This document shows, one piece after another, positions 1-7,085 of a stretch of 7,458 nucleotides of DNA. The stretch comes from a bacterium. GTDB taxonomy: Bacteria > Zixibacteria > MSB-5A5 > GN15 > FEB-12. The notes beneath the pieces are model-generated. The model was not told the origin of the DNA, did not search any database, and worked only from the letters and a program-made list of their open reading frames with translations. The position numbers and the translations under genes are program-made. Location of the stretch: the NCBI GenBank assembly GCA_030629485.1, contig DAOVOW010000091.1, forward strand, positions 1 to 7,458. The letters run 5' to 3'. Within the stretch, counting starts at the first letter, position 1. Every line of letters starts with the position of its first letter.

Positions 1-741
1 ACCGGCGCCAGGCTCGGAAACTTGTGAGAAAACGTGCAGCACATGATCCTGCCCCGGTACATCCTGATAGCGAAACTTCGGCCAGATAGCGCTCTTGACC
101 GAATCCACATGCCAGTCCTGCCCGGTACCGGCGGCCACGACGGAATCGGGAATGCGCACAGTATTAGTCCCCGTGAAGCCGAACCACCAGCAAGGGTCAA
201 AGTAGAACATCGCTTGGTGGCCGCATCCCTGATTGTTGTTCCCACCGACCACAGCGTAGCCGTCAGCGGTCACGTCGAGTCCGACATATCCGCCGTACTC
301 ACCGGTCGGCTGAACGACGCAGGCCTCCCAGATACTATCGACGGTCGCATTATATATGTTATAGCCATAGGTACGGTTCTGCGTGACCGCTTCCGGCAGC
401 CAGGTCCATGCGAAGTGGACACTGAAGCCTGGGATAGGTCCGTCCGATACGCCCCAGTCAACCATGCGACCCATGCTGCCATTATGCTGCTTGTCATACC
501 ACGTATAGCCGACCGCAATGCCGGGTGCGATCGATGTACTGGTTGCACGGCCCAACGATTGGCGGTCACTATCGGTCCATGACGGAGCGGATTGCTCGTC
601 GTTCAGCGGCAGCACTGTTTCGGCGGACTTCGCCACTCGCCCAGTGGCCTGTTCTGACGTCACAGTCTGGCGCGCTCCGAAAACTGTGGTGGTCATCAGA
701 GCGACCAGCAAGCTGTTGATTACAAGTAGTTTCCCTGTCAT
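1..741 (-). CDS. Secreted beta-propeller-like protein, N-terminal part (cut by window edge)
   Basis: This is the first 247 codons of a gene that runs off the left edge of the window; the frame is open from the ATG at 741-739 down to base 1. Residues 1-23 (MTGKLLVINS then LLVALMTTTVFGA) form a signal peptide, with cleavage likely near G22/A23, so the product is exported. The rest is clearly homologous to the next gene upstream. Shared segments are VAKSxxxVLP (residues 36-45), LGRxxxxSIxPG (63-74), the signature TWYDKQHNGSMGRMVDWG (80-97), IPDSV (197-201) and SAIWPKFRYxxVPGQ (217-231). It has only three cysteines (141, 173, 184). Function is not known; by comparison with its paralogue it should continue into a sialidase-like beta-propeller, but the Asp-box region is not in the window. 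A strong ribosome binding site supports the start. The gene lies 99 bases behind its paralogue and may be co-transcribed with it. It is certain as a coding region; the propeller assignment is an inference. Confidence 0.93.
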   Translation of the reverse strand, partial: MTGKLLVINSLLVALMTTTVFGARQTVTSEQATGRVAKSAETVLPLNDEQSAPSWTDSDRQSLGRATSTSIAPGIAVGYTWYDKQHNGSMGRMVDWGVSDGPIPGFSVHFAWTWLPEAVTQNRTYGYNIYNATVDSIWEACVVQPTGEYGGYVGLDVTADGYAVVGGNNNQGCGHQAMFYFDPCWWFGFTGTNTVRIPDSVVAAGTGQDWHVDSVKSAIWPKFRYQDVPGQDHVLHVFSQVSEPGAG

Positions 742-746
742 ACTAT

Positions 747-753
747 CCTCCTC
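747..753 (-). promoter_or_regulatory. Ribosome binding site of the partial propeller gene
   Basis: On the minus strand GAGGAGG lies five bases before the ATG at 741-739. This strong Shine-Dalgarno match fixes the start of the gene. It argues for independent, efficient translation of the downstream paralogue even if it shares a transcript with the upstream gene. Confidence 0.85.
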
Positions 754-796
754 AAGCCAAGCGCGGCGTAGGGTGACTCATTTATATATCGGTTAA

Positions 797-820
797 CCGG
801 GGCAGCTTCCTGCAGCCCGG
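797..820 (-). other. Imperfect hairpin between the two propeller genes
   Basis: The 99-base gap between the stop of the 1093-residue gene and the start of its paralogue contains an inverted repeat. CCGGG (797-801) pairs with CCCGG (816-820), and GCAG (802-805) pairs with CTGC (810-813) around a CTTC loop, with a two-base bulge at 814-815. On the transcribed minus strand it begins about 20 bases after the stop codon. It is followed by TTAACC and an AT-rich stretch (781-796) but not by a run of T, so it is not a standard intrinsic terminator. It could reduce read-through or protect the upstream message from 3' decay. An AT-rich TATATA at 783-788 could be a -10 element, but no -35 stands at a suitable distance. 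Stability was judged by eye only. Confidence 0.4.
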
Positions 821-840
821 GCAAATCATCGCTCATAGCA

Positions 841-3800
841 TCACGGTTCCTCCGGCGGCGGGCAGTCGGCAATGCAGTCCCAGCCAAATCCCAGGAACAT
901 GCCGTCGACAATACAGATCAAATCCTCGATGTCGATCTCACCATCGCCGGTGACATCCGCTTCCTCAAAACAAGGAGGCTCAGGACCACCGGTGAACATG
1001 TAGTCGACAAGATACACGAGGTCTGAAATGTCAATAGCATCGCCAGGATCAAAGTCGATATTGCCTCTCATTCCGACGCAGCAACTAAAGTGTGGCAGCA
1101 AGTGATCGTAGCTCCACTGATGTCCGGCCTGCACCGCAGCAATGAAGTCTGCATATCCACCCATCGAGGTCGCCAGCACACTGACGATGTCGAGCGTGTC
1201 ACCCGGCTGCAGCGTGTGACCGAAGCGATAGGTCATCATCGAGTGCAGATCAATGTTCTGTGTCTGCTCTATTACATAACCCTCGTTGTACTCTGCATAC
1301 TTCCACACCGAATCCGCATCCAAGCCTCCTGATGGATAAACCTGAGTTGCATTGTCGGCCGTGTAGGCTCCGTAGAATTCCTCACTTGGGTATTCCCCCT
1401 CTCCCATGATCTGGACAAGTGAAATGCCTCCGAACCGGTCGTCATTGTCGAGACATTCTTCAGGGTCCTCATCGTACTCGGCGCCATTCTGATAGACCAA
1501 ACGGAGATTTGCATCGAACCCTGAGTTGTTCTGGATACCGGTATCAGCCGGGATGTCCCAGTCGATGACCTCGCCGATGGCCAGGTTGTAGTGAGTTTGT
1601 CCGTCGTTGGAATACACCCGCAATCGGTGAATCAGGAACTGACAGGAATCGGGCTGGTCCTTGGGCGCATACCAACTTTGGCGCACACCTATCCCGCTGT
1701 CGTGAGTGATGAACTCCGATTGATAGAAGTAGAAATCACCGGAGTCGACCGGCTCCTCACAGGAAACCGGCAGGAACCCGTTCGCGTACAAGGGCCCGGT
1801 TCCGAATATCGACCAGTTGCAGCGAACAGAGTCACCGTCGGGCCAGCAGATCACAGGTGACCCGTCGTAAAGGTAGACATCGGTTTCCCCGGGGATGGAA
1901 TCAACCGTGTCACAGTCACCATGATCGAAGAAATCCATGTTGACTTTGCCCACTCCCTGGTTGCCGAAGCTGCCGTTGGCCAATAGCACCAGTGACAGAC
2001 AATTCGTTTCTATCGTGTCCGGCCACAATTCGTAGATCTCAGGTATGACGTCACAGCGAATTGGGATTTCGAGCGGGCTACCGACGAAATTGCCCTCAAA
2101 GGTCAGTCCGCCCAGAAGTGTGATAACGACTCCGGGATCGTTAACGATACCGCCGGTGTTAATGGTGAAGGTTCCTTCCAGTTGACCTCCTCCGGCCAGC
2201 ACTACGCCGCTCTCGAATCCACTGGTCGTCAGCCACCCTTCGGGTCCGTTGATTTCATGTATTGTCAACGTGAAGTTCGCATCGAGATTACAGACGTTCT
2301 CCAGCACCAGCGGGATAGATAGCTCTACACCAAGTAATGTGTGAGTGATGACGCCCCACACCGACGACGTTAGACATGCTGCGGGCATCGGCTCCACACA
2401 CGGGAGTCGGAACCAGCGTACGTCGGCCAGTTGCCAGGTGCCCTCGTCCTGTAAGATCACACCCGGATCGGCGTCGTCGATATACATGACGTCAAGGAAA
2501 TAGTCTCCGGTATAGCCACCGCTGGGATCGATCACTACATAGTTGCTCCCGCTGAGAGGATGATTCGTTCCAATCCTCGACATCGAGGGGAAGTGCTCGG
2601 ACTGACATCGTCCACCGGGGCCGGTAGCGGAGTCGCAGTGCGGCGTGTACGTGTTGGTCAGATTGCGAGGGACATCCCAGGTAAAGCCCCCATCGTCGGA
2701 TACTGCCAGGTACAAATCACCGTTGGCCGAGCCAACCACATCCGGACTACTTCCAAAAGCACGCTCAGCACAGTCGTCCTCAATGCCGTTGGGAATATCA
2801 TTGAACTGTACCCAGAGGTAGTACAGTTTGCTGTCGCACTCGGACAACGTCATTTTGGATCCGTTCATCTGCCAGGCGCCGCCGTTGCAGGTAGTCTGGT
2901 CCCATTCGAGATTGGCAACGGAGCGTATGATCGCATCACCACCGTCGAATCCACCGTTGCCGAGATTCTCTCCCCAATAGAACATGCGGCAACGATCCAG
3001 GCCGGCCTCTCCCCCCTGGTTGGCGTCGGACGGCCAGAAGCGGCCATTCCATCCGATGCGGAAGTCGTTGTCGGCGCCGATCAAGGTCGACAGGTCGGTG
3101 TAGGGTCGATACCCATCTTCCCCGTCGACGTTCTTGGTGAGGTTCACACGTGGCGCGAAGGTTGCGCCGTAATCATAGGAGATCTGATAGTAGATGTCAT
3201 TATCCCAGGCCACGAAACCAGGCCCGCCGTTGCTGGAACAAGTATCACAATCGCCGGGTTCCGGACAACTGGCCACCCATGCGAACGCCATCTTGCCGTC
3301 AATGTTGGAACATGCGATGTCCTGGGCAATGTTGAAGACGGTATCTACAACGTAGGGTGGATAGTCCCAATCACCCCCACTGTTTGTTCCCACCTTGCGA
3401 AAATAGTAAAGCGCCTGCGGGTCACCGGCCCCGGGTCCGTGGGCCCGAGCGAATACATGCGTCACCGGTGTCTGACCCGGTACTTCGTGATAACGGAACT
3501 TCGGCCAGATGGCTGAGCCCACCGAATCCGGGATACAGGACACGTCGCCAAAGAAACCGAAACCGGGAGCATAGTCCCAATAGACGCAGGTCTGAGACCC
3601 ACCCCCGATGTCGACATGAGCAGCGATAACAGCCCGATTGTCGATGGCTGCGTCGATGTTTGAAAAACCCCCGTCGTCACCATAAGATTGAACAAACGTT
3701 TGGCCCAGCGTAGAATCCTGCACGGAATAGTAGACGTTGTATGCCGTCCGACGATCACTGTTAGGGTAGTCCGGCATTCTTGTCCAGGTGAAATGAACCA

Positions 3801-4122
3801 GGACATTGTTGGTGTCATCCCAACCCCAGTCGATCATGCGACCCATCGATCCATTGTGCTGCAAGTCGTACCAAGTGTCCCCGATCCATTTGCCGGGTGA
3901 GATCGATGATGTCTGCGACCGCCCCAGCGGCTGGTGACCCACCTCGGCGCCGGCAACAGTCGGGAGGCTCTGACCCATCGGGAGCACGTTCTGCGTCGAC
4001 TTAGCTGCTTCGGGAATCGCGATCTGCTCCCGTGGCGCAAACTTTGCACCAAAGGTTGCTGGAACCATAAAGATGGCCAGCACCATCGCTGTCACGATCT
4101 GTTGCTTTAGCCTGCGTACCAT
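841..4122 (-). CDS. Secreted Asp-box beta-propeller protein with C-terminal dockerin-like domain
   Basis: This 1093-residue exported protein starts at the ATG at 4122-4120. That start gives a proper signal peptide (MVRRLKQQ, then a hydrophobic stretch to about G25/A26) and a ribosome binding site; a 37-residue longer frame from a TTG at 4233 has neither. Residues 27-78 are a linker, and 83-100 hold TWYDLQHNGSMGRMIDWG, shared with the downstream paralogue. Residues about 100-575 look like a sialidase-type beta-propeller: an Asp box SDDGGFTW at 475-482 and a second one, SYDYGATF, at 315-322, each followed by a strand ending in NLT. No sialidase catalytic residues can be assigned, so binding rather than catalysis is likely. 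Residues about 585-690 resemble an Ig-like beta-sandwich; 700-1010 is a beta-rich region I cannot name. Residues 1020-1078 carry two EF-hand/dockerin loops (1023-1034 and 1056-1067). The tail PPPEEP is acidic. There are 29 cysteines, suggesting disulfides. The role is probably extracellular, in adhesion or assembly; the ligand is unknown. Confidence 0.95.
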   Translation of the reverse strand: MVRRLKQQIVTAMVLAIFMVPATFGAKFAPREQIAIPEAAKSTQNVLPMGQSLPTVAGAEVGHQPLGRSQTSSISPGKWIGDTWYDLQHNGSMGRMIDWGWDDTNNVLVHFTWTRMPDYPNSDRRTAYNVYYSVQDSTLGQTFVQSYGDDGGFSNIDAAIDNRAVIAAHVDIGGGSQTCVYWDYAPGFGFFGDVSCIPDSVGSAIWPKFRYHEVPGQTPVTHVFARAHGPGAGDPQALYYFRKVGTNSGGDWDYPPYVVDTVFNIAQDIACSNIDGKMAFAWVASCPEPGDCDTCSSNGGPGFVAWDNDIYYQISYDYGATFAPRVNLTKNVDGEDGYRPYTDLSTLIGADNDFRIGWNGRFWPSDANQGGEAGLDRCRMFYWGENLGNGGFDGGDAIIRSVANLEWDQTTCNGGAWQMNGSKMTLSECDSKLYYLWVQFNDIPNGIEDDCAERAFGSSPDVVGSANGDLYLAVSDDGGFTWDVPRNLTNTYTPHCDSATGPGGRCQSEHFPSMSRIGTNHPLSGSNYVVIDPSGGYTGDYFLDVMYIDDADPGVILQDEGTWQLADVRWFRLPCVEPMPAACLTSSVWGVITHTLLGVELSIPLVLENVCNLDANFTLTIHEINGPEGWLTTSGFESGVVLAGGGQLEGTFTINTGGIVNDPGVVITLLGGLTFEGNFVGSPLEIPIRCDVIPEIYELWPDTIETNCLSLVLLANGSFGNQGVGKVNMDFFDHGDCDTVDSIPGETDVYLYDGSPVICWPDGDSVRCNWSIFGTGPLYANGFLPVSCEEPVDSGDFYFYQSEFITHDSGIGVRQSWYAPKDQPDSCQFLIHRLRVYSNDGQTHYNLAIGEVIDWDIPADTGIQNNSGFDANLRLVYQNGAEYDEDPEECLDNDDRFGGISLVQIMGEGEYPSEEFYGAYTADNATQVYPSGGLDADSVWKYAEYNEGYVIEQTQNIDLHSMMTYRFGHTLQPGDTLDIVSVLATSMGGYADFIAAVQAGHQWSYDHLLPHFSCCVGMRGNIDFDPGDAIDISDLVYLVDYMFTGGPEPPCFEEADVTGDGEIDIEDLICIVDGMFLGFGWDCIADCPPPEEP

Positions 4123-4395
4123 ACCCACCTCCATGTTGTTAAGACATGGCCTGCTTACTTCGTTGAAGACACAGACCAAGCCTGCTCGGTTGTACGTCCG
4201 GCCGCCACCAACCGACATAGGCGGAACAACCAATCCGTAAGCGGACTATAAGTACCTGAGGTGGGTCTGTGGATCACCGATCACGAGGAAGAGCGCTTCA
4301 GATGCGAACCCTGCCGACCCGATCTTCCCCTCAGTCGTCTCGACAGCATCTACCCACGTGAGGATTCAGGCAGCGCAAACAGACTGGGACGACTC
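4123..4395 (-). promoter_or_regulatory. Long predicted 5' leader of the propeller gene
   Basis: If transcription starts about seven bases after the -10 element, near base 4395, the message has an untranslated leader of about 270 bases before the ATG at 4122. I see no protein in it and recognise no riboswitch class. It contains a seven-base-pair inverted repeat, TCGGTTG (4186-4192) with CAACCGA (4209-4215), around a GC-rich 16-base loop, roughly 65 bases upstream of the ATG. A small hairpin TCCG-CTTA-CGGA lies at 4234-4245. Part of the same element (TCGGTTGT preceded by CCTG) recurs at 7207-7218 in the leader of the upstream gene. Its regulatory role is unproven. Confidence 0.4.
4127..4132 (-). 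promoter_or_regulatory. Ribosome binding site that decides the start of the propeller gene
   Basis: On the minus strand GGAGGT lies four bases before the ATG at 4122-4120. Codons upstream of it in the same frame (an ATG at 4134-4132, an ATG at 4218-4216 and a TTG at 4233-4231) have no comparable site. A start at any of these would also bury the signal peptide behind a non-hydrophobic extension. The spacing is slightly short but acceptable. Confidence 0.75.
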
Positions 4396-4401
4396 CACCA
4401 A

Positions 4402-4430
4402 AATATAAACGTGTCCGTAAGTATTGTCAA
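4402..4430 (-). promoter_or_regulatory. Sigma70-type promoter upstream of the propeller gene pair
   Basis: On the minus strand TTGACA (4425-4430, six of six consensus bases) is followed after exactly 17 bases by TATATT (4402-4407, five of six). It lies only 58 bases beyond the stop codon of the upstream gene and points toward the propeller genes. They can therefore be expressed without read-through from the 861-residue gene. The start of transcription should be near 4395. Confidence 0.75.
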
Positions 4431-4487
4431 GCGCCAATCCTGCGCCGAACGTGGGGAATATGACGCAGTTATTGAGGACCGGCTGAC

Positions 4488-7073
4488 CTACATGAGAATC
4501 ACCAGCTTGCCCATCTGTACCCGGCCGTCCGGTGACTCTACCGACCAGTAATACAATCCGGTTACGATCATCTGAGTGTTGCGCGTGATCAGATCCCATT
4601 CGTGGTCGTGCGAGGTCGGATCGGAGGGATCGACGTCGTGCTGCAACTCCCGCACCAGGTCACCGTCAAGACTGTGGATCCTTATCGTGCACTTGGGCGG
4701 CAGGTTAGTGAAATGGATCGCCCGCACCCGGTAGTCCGGACGGTCCTCCTGCATCCGTCCCTCGAAACCGCGAGCGCGATAGTCACTGTCGATCCGGTAT
4801 GGATTAGGATACACGTACACTTCGTCGGTCGTCCCGGCGGCCTCCGCCTGAGAGTTGTACGGGTATGCTTCGATCGCGCCCAACGTCATCGAGGTTTCCA
4901 ACGCGTCCAGATTGCTCCTGGGCGAGCCGAAATCGAACGCCGTCACGTTGATCCAGTACGACACGGTCGGCAACAGGTTCTCGATCGTGTATTCGTACTC
5001 GTAGTACTTCAGGTAGCCATCCTCGGTGTAGTATTCCGGCGTCAATGAATCCGCCGGCACACCGCGAGGATCGGGGGCGTCAGGGTAACGCTTGCGAATC
5101 GGCGTGTTCACTCCCGGCATGTAGGTGTTGTAATCATGGGCGACGAAATAGAACAGTGAATCATCAAAGGGGGGATGCGTGTAAGGATCGCCCGGCGTGT
5201 AGGCAAGGGGATTAAATGTCGAATCGTTGCAGGGGTCGACGCCTCGTCCGTACAGACAGCGCAGACTATCCAGCGTGAAGGGAATATCTCTGAGCTCCCA
5301 GCCGGGGTTTGGCACTCGGTGGTTGTTCCAGAAATACTTGTCGTAGTTCTCACGATCGTACGATGCTACCAACGCCAGACTTTCCCTTCGATTGTCACGA
5401 CCGAAATACACTCGATACCCCTCGAAGTCGGCTATTCCACTGAAGATATCCTTCTCTGTTTCCGAACGATGGCCATTGAACCGCACGTGCAAACCATCAA
5501 CCAGTGAACTCACCCAAATCTCCGGGGCGGGTGGCGGCGCCGCGCCGCGAAAGTCCGGTATGCCGTCACCGCGATACCACTGCGTATCAGCCGCCGTCAC
5601 GATCCAGCCCGTATCGGTCAGGGCGGAGTCATAGATGCACACCCTATATTCACCGAAGTATCCATCGCCGTCGGTGTCCACGCCGGGGTTGTCGTAGATC
5701 CATCGCGCCCACATGGAGTTCAGCGCGAGATCGGAGAAGTCAAGATTAGCGTAATAGGCTATCGGATCATCGGGCAGGTTGTCCAGATTATTGACGTTAT
5801 TGTGGAAGTTCTCCCCGGCCACGTAGGCAAAGGTCAACGGCAGCGTCTGGCCAGGATAAACGGTGAAAGCCCCGTAGGAAAGAAGGTAACGGGTATCGAA
5901 GCCGTCGGCCCAGTCGGCGGCATGTTCTTGATTGGGATACAGCCAACGCTCGTCAAATGGTGAGATGTTTGCGGTGAAGGCCTGGTCGTAGTCGAACTCG
6001 TTGTTGCTGAGGACATAGTACTTGTTGATGTCACCTTCAGGTGTGCCCAACCCGCCGGTGCGAAAGTCACGCACGTTCCCTTTTTGTCGCGGTCCGAAGT
6101 CAAGGGCCGGATCTTGGTTGCTGATCCACCAGTTGAAAGAGTGTTTCAGGTTCTCGGCCGGGGCTTGAAGAATGCTCACGCCGGTAACGTGCCGCGCGGA
6201 ACCTTCCAAGCCACCTATTGGTGTCCGGCGGGGGGGCGCCACCCACTCGCCATCTATGGGATCACCGTCGTTGTCGGCTATCCATGCAGCGTTGATGGTA
6301 TCCACAAAACCGCAACCAAATGGCGAAGCCACATGGGTAAGGAAGCCACATAAATCATCTGAAGTTATGCCATCGCCGATGCCTACATCACCGTCGATGT
6401 ACAGCCCTATGTACACGTCATTCAGGATGTTATCGCTCATGTTGTAAATGCCGAAGTCGAATATGACGAAGTCTTCAGCGTAGGCATAAGACCATGCATA
6501 CGATCTCTGAGTCATCTCGACGTGCAGGGGAATGTGCGGCCTGAAGTTGAAAAAGTCGGCCGGCACTCCTTCCGTCAAGGTGTCCGAGTATTGACAGATG
6601 AGGTCCTGTTCGGAGACGGCTTCCGGATCGCCCCCGTCCGGACCGATGATGGAACGATGCTGGATGCCTCCGAACGGGGGCATATCCGGTCTGAACTCCC
6701 AGGCGGCAGACCAACCACCAGTGCCGACAGACACCAGGGTGTCTTGGCCGACAACGGCACCTATCCAGAGAGCACCATCATAGAGATACTGCACGTGGGA
6801 ACCTTTGGGGTATACGCATCCGGCTTCTATCCACCTGCCGGTAATGCAGTCGTACACTGATTGAGTGCCGATTATGCCGATGTTTGTGATGGACAGTTCA
6901 ATGTTGCCGATATCGTGCAACGCGTAGCAAATAAAGGAATATTTATCGTCCAGGCTGTGAGTCCGGTGATCAGAATCCTTGCGTTCCGCCAGCGACCGTC
7001 CCTGCAATCCCGATGCCCCGATTACAAGCCAGACAAATGCCAGCGTATTGCATGTAGCACGTCTAAAACACAC
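4488..7073 (-). CDS. Secreted multidomain protein with FN3-like region and type 9-like C-terminal sorting domain
   Basis: This 861-residue protein starts with GTG at 7073-7071. An in-frame TGA only six codons upstream (7091-7089) and a GGAG eight bases before the GTG fix the start. Residues 1-22 are a signal peptide (MCFRRATCN, then TLAFVWLVIGASG), so it is exported. Residues about 55-145 contain SITNIGIIG and QYLYDGALWIGAVVG, which I recall from large secreted proteins of Zixibacteria-like lineages. Residues 465-510 hold acidic glycine-rich loops (DTDGDGYFGE at 466-475, GDGIPDF at 502-508) like calcium-binding thrombospondin type 3 repeats. Residues 516-572 and 692-732 (YTIENLLPTVSYWINVTAFD) look like two halves of a fibronectin type III fold around a Pro/Asp-rich insertion. 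Residues 753-861 (VYPNPYR, FTNLPPKCTIRIHSLDGDLV, EWDLITRNTQ, GLYYWSVES, GKLVILM) resemble the FlgD-like or type 9 secretion C-terminal signal. No catalytic motif is visible. It has its own promoter. Function is probably extracellular; the exact role is unknown. Confidence 0.94.
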   Translation of the reverse strand: MCFRRATCNTLAFVWLVIGASGLQGRSLAERKDSDHRTHSLDDKYSFICYALHDIGNIELSITNIGIIGTQSVYDCITGRWIEAGCVYPKGSHVQYLYDGALWIGAVVGQDTLVSVGTGGWSAAWEFRPDMPPFGGIQHRSIIGPDGGDPEAVSEQDLICQYSDTLTEGVPADFFNFRPHIPLHVEMTQRSYAWSYAYAEDFVIFDFGIYNMSDNILNDVYIGLYIDGDVGIGDGITSDDLCGFLTHVASPFGCGFVDTINAAWIADNDGDPIDGEWVAPPRRTPIGGLEGSARHVTGVSILQAPAENLKHSFNWWISNQDPALDFGPRQKGNVRDFRTGGLGTPEGDINKYYVLSNNEFDYDQAFTANISPFDERWLYPNQEHAADWADGFDTRYLLSYGAFTVYPGQTLPLTFAYVAGENFHNNVNNLDNLPDDPIAYYANLDFSDLALNSMWARWIYDNPGVDTDGDGYFGEYRVCIYDSALTDTGWIVTAADTQWYRGDGIPDFRGAAPPPAPEIWVSSLVDGLHVRFNGHRSETEKDIFSGIADFEGYRVYFGRDNRRESLALVASYDRENYDKYFWNNHRVPNPGWELRDIPFTLDSLRCLYGRGVDPCNDSTFNPLAYTPGDPYTHPPFDDSLFYFVAHDYNTYMPGVNTPIRKRYPDAPDPRGVPADSLTPEYYTEDGYLKYYEYEYTIENLLPTVSYWINVTAFDFGSPRSNLDALETSMTLGAIEAYPYNSQAEAAGTTDEVYVYPNPYRIDSDYRARGFEGRMQEDRPDYRVRAIHFTNLPPKCTIRIHSLDGDLVRELQHDVDPSDPTSHDHEWDLITRNTQMIVTGLYYWSVESPDGRVQMGKLVILM

Positions 7074-7081
7074 CTTGCCTT

Positions 7082-7085
7082 CTCC
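7082..7085 (-). promoter_or_regulatory. Ribosome binding site for the GTG-started gene
   Basis: GGAG on the minus strand stands eight bases before the GTG at 7073-7071. A second purine-rich match, AAGG, lies closer to the start. Together with the in-frame stop at 7091-7089 this makes the GTG the only sensible start that keeps the signal peptide; the first in-frame ATG is at residue 131. Confidence 0.65.

Noticed and set aside
34..582. Plus-strand open frame of 182 codons at the left edge
   Set aside because: It is antisense to the partial propeller gene, whose frame is confirmed by homology to its paralogue; no ribosome binding site or domain supports the plus-strand reading.
2677..2700. Sialidase activity suggested by the Asp box in the propeller gene
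   Set aside because: Asp boxes mark a fold, not a reaction. I could not identify the arginine triad, nucleophilic tyrosine or acidic residues of sialidases, so enzyme function is not claimed.
2560..3516. Plus-strand open frame of 318 codons inside the propeller gene
   Set aside because: It is wholly antisense to a gene with clear domains, a signal peptide and a ribosome binding site; the peptide has no recognisable motif and no start signal. It is a by-product of codon bias on the other strand.
4123..4233. 37-residue N-terminal extension of the propeller protein from a TTG at 4233
   Set aside because: It has no ribosome binding site and would place a non-hydrophobic stretch before a normal signal peptide. 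The ATG at 4122 follows GGAGGT.
4261..4551. Plus-strand open frame of 96 codons spanning the spacer between the two large genes
   Set aside because: It starts at GTG without a ribosome binding site, overlaps the minus-strand promoter and the 3' end of the 861-residue gene, and resembles no known protein.
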